Positions 7,494-15,653 of a DNA stretch of 64,000 bases are shown here, piece by piece. The notes under the pieces are model-generated. The model was not told the DNA's origin. It did no database searches and saw only the letters and a list, made by a program, of their open reading frames with translations. The translations under genes were made by a program, and so were the position numbers. Origin of the DNA: an uncultured Tissierellia bacterium (GTDB taxonomy: Bacteria > Bacillota > Clostridia > Tissierellales > Peptoniphilaceae); the NCBI GenBank assembly GCA_937923265.1, contig CALAJY010000032.1:5085-69084 (forward strand). The letters run 5' to 3'. Numbering within the stretch: position 1 is the first letter of the stretch; each line of letters begins with the position of its first letter.

Positions 7494-9692
7494 TTAAGCA
7501 CGAGTTCTTGAACCATTCATCAAGCTTCCCCGGTCCTTGTTCCGGTCCTTGTTCCGATTGGGACGGAAGAGGAAGTAGAGCCAGGCGGCTAAGACCACCA
7601 GGGCCAGGCTCGTCCAGAGGGTAAATCCCGCACCCGTGAAGAAGGAGGCAAGCTGGTAGAACACAAAGGAAACCGAATAAGCCAAGAGGGTCTGGTAGCC
7701 CACGCCAAAGAGGGTCCACTTTGCTTCGCCCATCTCCCGGTGCATGGCACCGATGGCTGCAAAGCAGGGAGCGCAGAGAAGGTTGAAGAGCAGGAAGGAG
7801 TAACCGGTGATCGCGGTGTAGTGGGAAACGATCGGAGCGAGCTGATCGAAGGCACCCGACTCCACCAGGTCTTTCGCTTCTTCTCCGACACCGAAGAGCA
7901 CACCGAAGGTGTTGACCACGTTCTCCTTGGCAATCAAGCCCGTAACGGTTGCCACCGTGGACTGCCAGGTACCGAATCCGAGGGGCCGGAAGATCCAGCA
8001 AATGGCGTTTCCGACGGCTGCCAGGATACTGTTCTCCTGTTCCTCCACCATGCCGAAATGTCCCTCCTGGAAGCCGAAGGCTTGAAGGAACCAGAGAACA
8101 ATGGCAGCAACGAGGATAATGCTTCCCGCACGCTTAATGAAGGAGAAGAGGCGCTCCCAGACCGTCAGGAAAATTCCCTTCAGGGTCGGCAGGCGGTACT
8201 CGGGAAGCTCCATGACAAAGGGAGCGGGATCTCCAGCAAACCGCTTGGTTTTCTTAAGAATGACCCCGGAGACGATGATGGCGAGGATTCCCATGAAGTA
8301 GCAGGAAGGTCCCACCCACCAGGCTCCTCTGAAAATCGTACCGGCAAAGAGGGCGATGACCGGAAGCTTTGCGCCACAGGGCATGAAGGTGGACGTCATG
8401 GCCGATAGCCGCCGGTCCTCATTGTTCTCAATGGTCCGGGAAGCCATGATGCCCGGGATTCCACAGCCTGTGGAAACGAGCATGGGGATAAAGGACTTTC
8501 CGGAAAGTCCGAAGCGACGGAAGATTCGATCGAGAATGAAGGCGATTCGAGACATGTATCCGCACTGCTCCAGAAAACTCAGGAAGAGGAAGAGGACGGC
8601 CATCTGGGGCAAGAACCCTAAGACGGCACCGACCCCGGCGATGATTCCATCACAGACCAGACCCACCAGCCAAGCCGAGACACCGGCACCTTCCATCAGA
8701 GCCCGAATAGGCTCCTGGATCCATTCCCCGACAATCGTATCATTGGTGAAGTCCGTGACAAAAGATCCCACGGTGGTAACGGAAACATAGTAGATGAACC
8801 AGATAACCAAGGCGAAAATCGGCAAGGCCAGAATTCGGTTGGTGACGATCTTATCGATTTTATCCGTCAGGGTGAGCTTGGCGTTGTTCTTTCTCTGGTA
8901 AACCTCATGAATCATGCCGGAGATAAACTCATATCTCTCGGAGGAAATCAGGGTCTGGGCATCATCATCCAGCTTGTCCTCCACCTCTTGGATCTGCTGT
9001 TTCCAGGTCTCTGGTAACTGGCAATCCTCCAGAAGCTTTTCATCCTGTTCAAAAAGCTTCACCGCCAGCCAGCGGGGAGCAATCTGCCGATAAGCCGACC
9101 GCTTGTCCTCCGAGAAGTTCAGGGAATCTAAGTTTCCCTCAAAACGCTGGAGAAGGCTTGCAACCTCCGGCTTGTAGAAGTCATGAACCTCCGGTGCCTT
9201 GTGCGCCTGGGCCTGCTTCTTGACTTCCGCAATCAGCTCCTTGCTTCCCTCCCCATGAAGGGCCGAAATCTCCACGACCGGTGCTCCCAATCGCTTGGAA
9301 AGCTCATCGGCATGGATCGTATCGCCGTTGCGACGAACCAAGTCCATCATGTTAAGCGCGATGACCGTGGGAATTCCCAGTTCCAGAACCTGGGTTGTTA
9401 AGTATAAGTTACGCTCCAAATTCGAAGCATCCACAATATTGATAATTACATCGGGGTGCTCCTGAATGAGATAATCACGAGCAATGACTTCCTCCAAGGT
9501 ATAGGGAGAAAGGGAGTAAATTCCCGGTAAGTCGACCAAGGTCCCTTCCTTATCCTGGCGGATCTTTCCTTCCTTCTTCTCGACGGTAACCCCCGGCCAG
9601 TTTCCCACGTGTTGGGATGCGCCGGTCAGTTCATTAAACAGGGTTGTCTTTCCGCTGTTTGGGTTGCCCGTTAAAGCAACGGTATAATTCAT
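7494..9692 (-). CDS. feoB: ferrous iron transport protein B
   Basis: Inner-membrane Fe(II) transporter with an N-terminal GTPase. I start it at the ATG at 9692 (MNYTVALTGNPNSGKTT), which has GGAGG five bases upstream; an upstream in-frame ATG lacks a site. This gives 732 residues. The G protein motifs are G1 GNPNSGKTT (9-17), G3 DLPG (54-57) and G4 NMMD (114-117). A helical GDI-like domain follows, then a membrane domain with two Gate regions, including LPQMAVLFLFLSFLEQCGYMSR and STGCGIPGIMASR. The C terminus ends in a basic stretch with a repeated NKDR. It is the last gene of feoA-like, feoA, feoB. Confidence 0.97.
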   Translation of the reverse strand: MNYTVALTGNPNSGKTTLFNELTGASQHVGNWPGVTVEKKEGKIRQDKEGTLVDLPGIYSLSPYTLEEVIARDYLIQEHPDVIINIVDASNLERNLYLTTQVLELGIPTVIALNMMDLVRRNGDTIHADELSKRLGAPVVEISALHGEGSKELIAEVKKQAQAHKAPEVHDFYKPEVASLLQRFEGNLDSLNFSEDKRSAYRQIAPRWLAVKLFEQDEKLLEDCQLPETWKQQIQEVEDKLDDDAQTLISSERYEFISGMIHEVYQRKNNAKLTLTDKIDKIVTNRILALPIFALVIWFIYYVSVTTVGSFVTDFTNDTIVGEWIQEPIRALMEGAGVSAWLVGLVCDGIIAGVGAVLGFLPQMAVLFLFLSFLEQCGYMSRIAFILDRIFRRFGLSGKSFIPMLVSTGCGIPGIMASRTIENNEDRRLSAMTSTFMPCGAKLPVIALFAGTIFRGAWWVGPSCYFMGILAIIVSGVILKKTKRFAGDPAPFVMELPEYRLPTLKGIFLTVWERLFSFIKRAGSIILVAAIVLWFLQAFGFQEGHFGMVEEQENSILAAVGNAICWIFRPLGFGTWQSTVATVTGLIAKENVVNTFGVLFGVGEEAKDLVESGAFDQLAPIVSHYTAITGYSFLLFNLLCAPCFAAIGAMHREMGEAKWTLFGVGYQTLLAYSVSFVFYQLASFFTGAGFTLWTSLALVVLAAWLYFLFRPNRNKDRNKDRGSLMNGSRTRA

Positions 9693-9779
9693 TGTAACCT
9701 CCATAAAGTCCATTGTTATCGCTTGCTAACTTTAGGGCGTAGATGCCCCTTTTTTCGCTGTCGTGGGGTTCTACAAATG

Positions 9780-10007
9780 TTACTCGTCCTCTAACTGGAC
9801 ATTGGCTGCGTCTTCCTTGCGTAACGTGAGCTCGTACCCTTTGAGATTCACCTGAATCGGATCACCTAAGGGAGCTACTTTGATGACCTCCACTTGGGTA
9901 CCGTGGGTAACGCCCATATCACTGAAACGACGTTTCAAGGGGCCGCGGCCATGAATCTTTAAAATGCGACCGCTCTCCCCCTTTTTTAAATCACAAATCG
10001 TCTTCAT
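9780..10007 (-). CDS. feoA: FeoA family protein
   Basis: A 75-residue SH3-like cytoplasmic protein that partners FeoB in ferrous iron uptake. The family features are visible: MKTICDLKKGESGRILKI, then LKRRFSDMGVTHGTQVEVIKVAPLGDPIQV and a C-terminal GYELTLRKEDAANV. Its ATG overlaps the TGA of the upstream FeoA-like gene (ATGA), with AAAGGAGG before it, so the pair is translationally coupled. The 87-base gap to feoB carries no terminator. Confidence 0.92.
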   Translation of the reverse strand: MKTICDLKKGESGRILKIHGRGPLKRRFSDMGVTHGTQVEVIKVAPLGDPIQVNLKGYELTLRKEDAANVQLEDE

Positions 10008-10276
10008 AATAACCTCCTTTCCGGCGATTGCGTCGGAACGGCTTCCCAGTCTTCCTCGGCGATTTCCTCCACCAGGACCTTCTGGGCCAATTCCCTGCTT
10101 AAGCCAATTCTCGTATTTTTAATAAGAATAATTAAGTTCGTATGTAAATCGCTCACGACCTTCAGTGTTGCACCGGGCACAAAGCCCATGTTTTCTAATA
10201 ATTGCTGTTGTTTCTCTCTTCCCAAGAGCCGCTCCACCCGATAGGAATGGCCGGCTTGAGACATCATCAATTGCAT
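10004..10276 (-). CDS. second FeoA-domain protein, first gene of the feo operon
   Basis: A 90-residue protein that again has the FeoA fold signature: LLGREKQQQLLENMGFVPGATLKVVSDLHTNLIILIKNTRIGLSRELAQKVLV. It carries an extra C-terminal tail (EEIAEEDWEAVPTQSPERRLL). The ATG at 10276 has AGAGAGG at good spacing; a GTG two codons earlier is less likely. Operons with two FeoA paralogues before FeoB are known in Firmicutes; the separate role of each is not settled. It is transcribed from the promoter at 10316-10344. Confidence 0.88.
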   Translation of the reverse strand: MQLMMSQAGHSYRVERLLGREKQQQLLENMGFVPGATLKVVSDLHTNLIILIKNTRIGLSRELAQKVLVEEIAEEDWEAVPTQSPERRLL

Positions 10277-10293
10277 AGACACCTCTCTCTGTA

Positions 10294-10344
10294 GTTAGCA
10301 GCTTCTAACATTCGTATTGTACACGACGGCTAACATTCTGTCAA
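10294..10344 (-). promoter_or_regulatory. feo operon promoter with overlapping repeat operator
   Basis: On the minus strand TTGACA (10344-10339), 17 bases, TACAAT (10321-10316) is a near-consensus sigma-A promoter. Two copies of GAATGTTAG (10338-10330 and 10313-10305), 25 bases apart, flank the -10, and the second is part of an inverted repeat GTTAG-N6-CTAAC (10294-10309) near the start of transcription. This is placed where a repressor would block RNA polymerase. An iron-sensing DtxR/IdeR or Fur protein is the obvious candidate by context, but the sequence is not a textbook box of either. Confidence 0.7.
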
Positions 10345-10352
10345 TATATTTC

Positions 10353-10390
10353 AAAAAAAATAAGAGGGAATAAGCTAGGCTATTCCCTCT
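10353..10390 (-). terminator. rho-independent terminator of asnB-like gene
   Basis: AGAGGGAATAAGC (10363-10375) pairs with GCTATTCCCTCT (10379-10390) with one bulged base; on the minus strand it is followed by eight T. It lies just after the stop codon of the 10414-12228 gene. Confidence 0.85.
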
Positions 10391-10413
10391 CATTTCAGTC
10401 ATTGATTTAAGCA

Positions 10414-12228
10414 TTAGCGCTTCACAAAGTATTCCTCGTACCATACCAAGAAGAAGTACAGGGTCATCAGCTTCTTATAGGCAGGCCGGGTGCCCTTCTT
10501 GTGAATCTCGATCAGTTTTTGGATCTCCTCCTGGTTGAAGAACTTTTTGGAGAGTTCTCCCGTCACCTTGTCAAAGACGATTTTGGCATTCTTTTCGTCC
10601 TGGAGCCAGATGCGGACGGGCACCGGGAAGCCCTTCTTCTTCCGCTTTGCCCAGGCCTCGGGAAGGAACTTTTGGGCCGCAAAGCGGAAGGCAATCTTGT
10701 CCTTCTCCTCATCCACCAAATAGCGCTCGGGGATGGTGCGCGCCACCTCATAGACCTCCTGGGTTGCGATGGGCGCAACCAGCTGGACCGAGTGGGCCAT
10801 GGTCATGCGGTCCCCCTTGAGGTTGATGATGTTATTCATCCACAGGTGGAAGTCCAGGAACTGCTTCTTCCGCAGGTCGGTCATGCCCTTGCATCTCGCA
10901 TAGACCGGTTCCGTGATGTCCCGAACGGTCGGTCCCTTTTGAAATTCGGGTTTCAAGACGGCATTGGCTTCTTCCTCATGGAACTCATAGAGCTGGCCAA
11001 TATAGCGTTCCTCCACGGGAAGACCTGCCTTCATCAGGAAGTTCTTTCCCTTAAAGTCCCGGGTCTGCCGAGCTGCCCAGTGCCCAAAGGCCGAGCGAAT
11101 TCCTTGCGGAATCCACTGCACATTCTCCACGGCCTTTGGCGTCTTGTATTCGAAGTAACCCCCAAAGAACTCATCGGAGCCCTCGCCGCCCAGTGCCAAT
11201 TTGATCTGCCCCTGGGCAAGTTCCGACAGAAAATAGATGGCAACCGCCGAGAAGTTCGCCAACGGCTCATCCAACATATACTCAATATTGCCAATCTCTC
11301 GGAACATGTCCTCCGCGGTGATGACCCGGTTGTAGTTGGTCGCCCCAATCTGCCCGGACAGGTCCTTGGCAATGTCAATCTCGGAGAATTCCCGGTCGGT
11401 ATAGCCCACCGTGAAGGTCTTCTTCGGTTTCACGCTGCCCGCAAAGTAAGAGCTGTCCACGCCGCCGGAAAGGAAGACCCCACTTTCCGTGTCAAACTTA
11501 TCCCAGCGTTTGATCGAGGCCTGAATCGCTTCATTGATGCGGTCCGCCTGTTCCTCCAGGCTTCCCTCTTTCTCTTCGAAGCTGAATTCCCAGTAACGCT
11601 TCTCCGAGATGGTCCCATGATCATAGGAAATGATCATGCCTCCCTCGGACAGGTAAGCGCCTTTGAAGAAGCTCTCCTTCGTAGAGGTACCTTGGAAGAC
11701 GAGATAGGGGCGGAGGGCATCGGGATTGAAGACCTTGTGAAAATCGGGATGGTCCAACAGGGCCTTGGCTTCCGAAACGAAAATTAGCCCTTGCTCCGTC
11801 GGATAATAATACAGGGGCTGCAGGCCCAAAATGTCGCGGATAAGATAGAGCCGTTCCGTCTTCCGATCAAACAGAACGATCAGATATGCTCCCCGCAGAT
11901 CATTGGCAAGGTCCATTCCCTTTTTCTCATACAGGCTTGCGATCCCTTGGGCGGGGCTGGGATCCGCGTCCTTGGAGAGCCCGGCCTTCTGAAAGACCTC
12001 GTCCTCATTGGAAAGATATCCGACAATCATCACATCACAGTTTTCATCCTGATGGATCTCCCGATGATCATAGCGATACCCGAGATCGAGTCCCAAAAAG
12101 CCCAGATGCAGGTCGCCATCGTCCAAGGTCAAGGAATAATCAGGACCGCGGTGGCGGATGCGCTCCATCATTTTTGTTCGCTGCTCTTCGCTGTGCGAAG
12201 TTTTATAGTAACCGATAAATCCGGCCAT
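10414..12228 (-). CDS. asparagine synthetase B-like protein with a defunct glutaminase domain
   Basis: 604 residues with the class II amidotransferase plus synthetase architecture of AsnB. The C-terminal ATP-pyrophosphatase domain is intact: SGGVDSS P-loop at about 251-257, LALGGEGSDEFFGGY downstream, and MTMAHSVQLVAP. The N-terminal domain is not: the obligatory nucleophile Cys2 (family MCGF) is Ala (MAGFIGYYK), and the glutamine-site NGEIYN motif reads VGYLSNEDEV. IRHRGPD is kept. No other start could supply a Cys. I infer it cannot hydrolyse glutamine and uses free ammonia, or makes a different amide or ligation product. Good supply of ammonia from glutamate fermentation would suit that. 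Single gene with its own promoter and terminator. Confidence 0.9.
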   Translation of the reverse strand: MAGFIGYYKTSHSEEQRTKMMERIRHRGPDYSLTLDDGDLHLGFLGLDLGYRYDHREIHQDENCDVMIVGYLSNEDEVFQKAGLSKDADPSPAQGIASLYEKKGMDLANDLRGAYLIVLFDRKTERLYLIRDILGLQPLYYYPTEQGLIFVSEAKALLDHPDFHKVFNPDALRPYLVFQGTSTKESFFKGAYLSEGGMIISYDHGTISEKRYWEFSFEEKEGSLEEQADRINEAIQASIKRWDKFDTESGVFLSGGVDSSYFAGSVKPKKTFTVGYTDREFSEIDIAKDLSGQIGATNYNRVITAEDMFREIGNIEYMLDEPLANFSAVAIYFLSELAQGQIKLALGGEGSDEFFGGYFEYKTPKAVENVQWIPQGIRSAFGHWAARQTRDFKGKNFLMKAGLPVEERYIGQLYEFHEEEANAVLKPEFQKGPTVRDITEPVYARCKGMTDLRKKQFLDFHLWMNNIINLKGDRMTMAHSVQLVAPIATQEVYEVARTIPERYLVDEEKDKIAFRFAAQKFLPEAWAKRKKKGFPVPVRIWLQDEKNAKIVFDKVTGELSKKFFNQEEIQKLIEIHKKGTRPAYKKLMTLYFFLVWYEEYFVKR

Positions 12229-12268
12229 AGTTTTTCCCCTCTTTCATAAAAATGAACTACAGGTACAT

Positions 12269-12297
12269 AGTATAGCTTCTTCAAGAAAAACCGTAAA
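12269..12297 (-). promoter_or_regulatory. promoter of the asparagine synthetase-like gene
   Basis: On the minus strand TTTACG (12297-12292), 17 bases, TATACT (12274-12269). It lies immediately downstream of the trpS stop codon, about 40 bases before the start codon, so this gene is not simply read through from trpS. No T-box is present. Confidence 0.65.
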
Positions 12298-12300
12298 TTA

Positions 12301-13320
12301 TTATTTTACGACAAAGCCAATCTTTCGATAGACCTTGTTGAGGGTTCGTTGGGCAACTTGACTCGCTTGTTGGGCTCCCTGCTCGATAATTTCTGAGAAA
12401 TAGTCCTTATCGGCCATGATGTCCAGATAGCGTTGCCGAATGGGCTCCATGGTCTCAATCATTTTTTCCGCAAGAAGGGTCTTAAAGTCCGCATAGGAAA
12501 TATCCGCGTGCCGGGCAACCACCTGTTCGGGCTTCTCCCCGCTAAATACGGAGTACAGATTGATCAGGTTCATGAGGCCCGGCTGATCTTGCCGATAGCG
12601 GAAGTTCGCTTGGGAATCCGTGACCGCGCGCGCAATCTTCCGCCGAATGGTTTCCGGATCATCCTTCATGAGAATAAAGGCGTTGACGTCCGGGTCCGAC
12701 TTGCTCATCTTGGAGAGGGGGTCCTTCAGGGACATGATCTTGGCACCGTTTTTCGGATAGAGGCCTTCGGGCAGCGTGAAGGTTGGGGAGTAGCGGTTGT
12801 TGAAGCGGTCCGCAATGTCCCGGGCAAACTCCAGGTGCTGCTTCTGGTCGATTCCCACCGGCACGTAATCCGCCTGGTAGAGGAGAATGTCTGCCGCCAT
12901 GAGAACGGGATAGGTGAACAGGGCGGCATTGAGATTATCCACATGCTGCTTGGCTTTTGACTTAAATTGGGTCATCCGAGACAGCTGGCCCAGATAGGAC
13001 ATGGAGCTTAGCACCCAGCTCAGTTGAGAATGCTCGGCCACATGAGACTGGATGAAGAGGGTCACCTTTTGGGGGTCCACACCGGCCGCAATATAATAAG
13101 CCAGCACCTCTTTTGATCGTCTCCGAAGGTCGGCCGGCTTCTGTTCTACCGTGATTGCATGTAAATCGGCCACCGCAAAAAAACAGCGGTATTGGTCCTG
13201 AAGCTCCACAAAGTTGCGGATGGCTCCGATATAATTTCCCAAGGTCAAGTCCCCGGAGGGCTGAATCAGGCTCAGGACGACCTTTTCTTTCTCTGTGTTC
13301 TTCGTTTCTGCTTTTTCCAT
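12301..13320 (-). CDS. trpS: tryptophan--tRNA ligase
   Basis: Class Ic synthetase of 339 residues charging tRNA-Trp. The HIGH equivalent is TLGN at 26-29 in QPSGDLTLGNYIGA, and the KMSKS loop (LSKMSKSDPD) is near residue 203. The tryptophan-pocket region DLHAITV and the GIDQKQHLEFARDIADRFN stretch are typical. The start has AGGAAGGAG eight bases upstream. The leader is about 45 bases, with an extended -10 promoter, and has no T-box. Confidence 0.97.
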   Translation of the reverse strand: MEKAETKNTEKEKVVLSLIQPSGDLTLGNYIGAIRNFVELQDQYRCFFAVADLHAITVEQKPADLRRRSKEVLAYYIAAGVDPQKVTLFIQSHVAEHSQLSWVLSSMSYLGQLSRMTQFKSKAKQHVDNLNAALFTYPVLMAADILLYQADYVPVGIDQKQHLEFARDIADRFNNRYSPTFTLPEGLYPKNGAKIMSLKDPLSKMSKSDPDVNAFILMKDDPETIRRKIARAVTDSQANFRYRQDQPGLMNLINLYSVFSGEKPEQVVARHADISYADFKTLLAEKMIETMEPIRQRYLDIMADKDYFSEIIEQGAQQASQVAQRTLNKVYRKIGFVVK

Positions 13321-13365
13321 CGTGTTGACTCCTTCCTGAATCCGCAGATGATTGCTATGGGGAAA

Positions 13366-13374
13366 AGTATATCA
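13366..13374 (-). promoter_or_regulatory. extended -10 promoter of trpS
   Basis: On the minus strand TGATATACT: a TGn extension with TATACT as -10 (13371-13366). It directly follows the terminator of the upstream wall-protein gene. Confidence 0.5.
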
Positions 13375-13403
13375 CAAAAAAAGCCGCCCCGAATGGGCGG
13401 CTT
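13374..13403 (-). terminator. rho-independent terminator of the NlpC/P60 gene
   Basis: AAGCCGCCC (13381-13389) pairs with GGGCGGCTT (13395-13403) around a five-base loop; the minus strand continues with seven or more T. It lies 18 bases after the stop codon at 13421. Confidence 0.9.
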
Positions 13404-13420
13404 TCTTAGAACAATTTCAT

Positions 13421-15478
13421 CTAGTTTAAAATTCGACGTGCCCCCAGGAAACGGGCGGTGTAGTAACTGCCATAGATGCTGTCGATGCGAATTCCGGTGC
13501 GAGGCGAAGAGGCGTGAACCATCTTTCCCCCTCCGATATACATGGTTACGTGGCTTACTCCCCGTCCCATGGTGTTGTAGAAGAGCAAATCTCCCGGTCG
13601 AAGATTGTTCATGGACACGGAATATCCGCAGTTAATCAGGCTTCCCGTTTGGTGGGGAAGGCGAACACCGGCGCCATTGAGGTAGGCCCAGCAAACGAGA
13701 CCCGAACAGTCAAAGGCGGTTGGTCCCATGGCTCCCCATACATAGGGATTGCCCACCTTGCTTAACGCCAAGGAGGTCACGGCATTGATGCCCTTGCTTC
13801 CGGTGGAAGGAGAGGGGGTTTCCGGCCGACTCGGTTGGGGCTGCGGTTTTGGCTGGGGCTGGGGAACCTTCTCTCCTACGATCGGAGCATAGATATATGC
13901 CTTCTGGCCCTGATAAGTAAACTCAATCCATCCGTTCACAAGAACGCCGGAAATCTGATAATTTACCGGAACACTGCCAATTTGGTCATAATTGATGCCC
14001 GGACCCTTGCGGATCTTGGCGGGTGTGGTCACATAGCCGCTCTTCTTCTCCTGCGGCTTTTGCACCTGCTCCTCAACGGTCTTTTCCGAATGACCCGCAA
14101 CGGGAGATTTTCCCAACAGTTCCGCTAACACGTAGGCGTCTTTCCCATTGTAGGAGAATTTCAACCAACCCTTTTCTAAGATACCGGACAACTTGGTATT
14201 CACGTCCAGGACGCCCAAAATTCCCGCTGTCTCGGAAGCTTCCTGTCGAACATTGCAACGAACAAGGCTGTATCCTTCAAAGCTGCCCGATTCCGCAACC
14301 TCAACCGGATCTGTCTTTACTTCCGTTTCCGAGAGGTAGTCGCCAAACACGTAACCGCTTCCATCGGTCAGTGTCAGCCAGTCTCCGGCGCCTTTCACCT
14401 CAACAACCGTTCCCTTATCCAGGGTCTTGACAATGGTCGAGGTGGCGTTCTGTTCTTTTCGAACGTTCAAACGATATTTCACCCAGCGCTTCACCGGTGT
14501 GTTCGCCTTCTCTGCAGCTTTGCGGGCTTCTTCCGCCTTGCGCACTTCCTCTGCCTTTCGAGCTTCCTCGGCTTTGCGCTCGGCTTCCGCCTTTTCTTCC
14601 GCAATCCGCTTTTCTTCCGCGGCCTTGCGTTCCGCTTCCGCCTTCTCTTCGGCGGCCTTGCGCTCGGCCTCCACTTTTTCTTCGGATGCCTTCTTCTCCG
14701 AGGCGGCTTTTTCTTCCGAAGCACGACGAGCGGCCTCTTCGTTTACCGCAATCTGCTTTTCAATCTCTTTGTCACCGGCTTCTTTCACACATTCTGCGAG
14801 AACGTATCTCTTCTCACCGGTGCCATCTAATGCAATCCAGGCTCCCTGTTTCTTTCCTTGGACAATTTCTCCACGGAAGAGGGCGGAAACCACTTCTCCG
14901 TCCTTGTCTGCGGTGCTTCGGACGTTGAGAATATCGACGGCGACAATGCCCTGAAATTTTTCCTCTTTGGTGGATTCTTCCGTCTCCGACGTTTCTTTAC
15001 TCTCCGATGAGACTTCCGAAACCACGGACCGGCTCTCCGAGGAGCTCTCCTTGGAGGATTCTTCTTCTTTAGAAGAAACCTCAGAGGAGGACACTTCCTC
15101 TTTGACGGAAGAAAAAGACTCGCTCCGGGACGAGGAAACCTCGACCAGGGAAGCGGGCGTTTCCTTTACGGAAGAGGAAAGGTTGGAGGATACCTCTTCC
15201 TCCTTGGACTCTTTCGTTTCTTTTTCTTCGGTTTTGGAGGTCGTTAAAACATACTCCACCTTCTGCTCGGGATCATATACCTTTTGTTCTATGTATTCCT
15301 CAGAGGAGCTTTCTTCGGCGGCTGCATCTACACTTGCCGTTGAATTTTCATATTTTTTCACTAAGTCTTTTGTCATGTAATCGGCAGTCGAGGAATCAAT
15401 ATCGATCATTTGAATCGCAGCGACTGCGCCGGCAACCCCAACGACACCCACGAGTGCTCCTATTTTTTTCTTATCCAA
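13421..15478 (-). CDS. secreted SH3 / NlpC-P60 peptidoglycan hydrolase with Ser-rich and coiled-coil regions
   Basis: Probable wall hydrolase cutting peptide stems. I choose TTG at 15478 (LDKKKIGALVGVVGVAGAVAA) because it places a basic residue cluster before an N-terminal hydrophobic segment; the longer frame to 15559 has no hydrophobic start. This gives 685 residues. Order: signal or anchor (1-25); Ser/Glu-rich region (about 60-180); SH3 repeat (DILNVRSTADKDGEV); Glu/Lys/Ala coiled coil with repeated AEAERKAAEEK (about 240-320); three more SH3 repeats (RLNVRKE, RCNVRQE, KIRKGPG); a PQPQPKPQPQP linker; and the C-terminal NlpC/P60 domain with C591 (FDCSGL), H643 (SHVTMYIGGG) and H655 (MVHAS). 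Promoter and terminator are its own. Confidence 0.9.
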   Translation of the reverse strand: MDKKKIGALVGVVGVAGAVAAIQMIDIDSSTADYMTKDLVKKYENSTASVDAAAEESSSEEYIEQKVYDPEQKVEYVLTTSKTEEKETKESKEEEVSSNLSSSVKETPASLVEVSSSRSESFSSVKEEVSSSEVSSKEEESSKESSSESRSVVSEVSSESKETSETEESTKEEKFQGIVAVDILNVRSTADKDGEVVSALFRGEIVQGKKQGAWIALDGTGEKRYVLAECVKEAGDKEIEKQIAVNEEAARRASEEKAASEKKASEEKVEAERKAAEEKAEAERKAAEEKRIAEEKAEAERKAEEARKAEEVRKAEEARKAAEKANTPVKRWVKYRLNVRKEQNATSTIVKTLDKGTVVEVKGAGDWLTLTDGSGYVFGDYLSETEVKTDPVEVAESGSFEGYSLVRCNVRQEASETAGILGVLDVNTKLSGILEKGWLKFSYNGKDAYVLAELLGKSPVAGHSEKTVEEQVQKPQEKKSGYVTTPAKIRKGPGINYDQIGSVPVNYQISGVLVNGWIEFTYQGQKAYIYAPIVGEKVPQPQPKPQPQPSRPETPSPSTGSKGINAVTSLALSKVGNPYVWGAMGPTAFDCSGLVCWAYLNGAGVRLPHQTGSLINCGYSVSMNNLRPGDLLFYNTMGRGVSHVTMYIGGGKMVHASSPRTGIRIDSIYGSYYTARFLGARRILN

Positions 15479-15526
15479 AATGCATACCCCCGTATCATCA
15501 TGAAATTTTGTAACCTTTGTAACAGT

Positions 15527-15578
15527 ATGATAATCGTATTCATGGTGGATGTCAAGCAAAAGTTACAAAAAAATGACA
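15527..15578 (-). promoter_or_regulatory. promoter of the NlpC/P60 gene with a WalR-like box upstream
   Basis: On the minus strand TTGACA (15555-15550), 17 bases, TATCAT (15532-15527). Seven bases upstream of the -35 is TGTCAT-N5-TGTAAC (15578-15562), an 11-base-period direct repeat that differs at one position from the WalR (YycF) consensus TGTWAH-N5-TGTWAH, known to control wall hydrolases in Bacillus. Further GTTACA repeats lie in the leader. The promoter is strong evidence; the WalR reading is inference. Confidence 0.65.
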
Positions 15579-15602
15579 GAATGTAACACCCCGGGTAACA
15601 AA

Positions 15603-15627
15603 GAAAAAGCCGCCAATATGGCGGCTT
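15603..15627 (-). terminator. rho-independent terminator of the ecf-truA operon
   Basis: AAGCCGCCA (15607-15615) pairs perfectly with TGGCGGCTT (15619-15627) over a three-base loop; the minus strand continues TTTTTCTTTG. It lies 27 bases past the truA stop codon. Confidence 0.85.
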
Positions 15628-15653
15628 CCGAAAAGAATGATGGACCTTGCTTT

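Noticed and set aside
14500..14740. Tandem nucleotide repeats within the NlpC/P60 gene
   Set aside because: They encode the AEAERKAAEEK coiled coil and are explained by the protein; not a CRISPR or mobile repeat.
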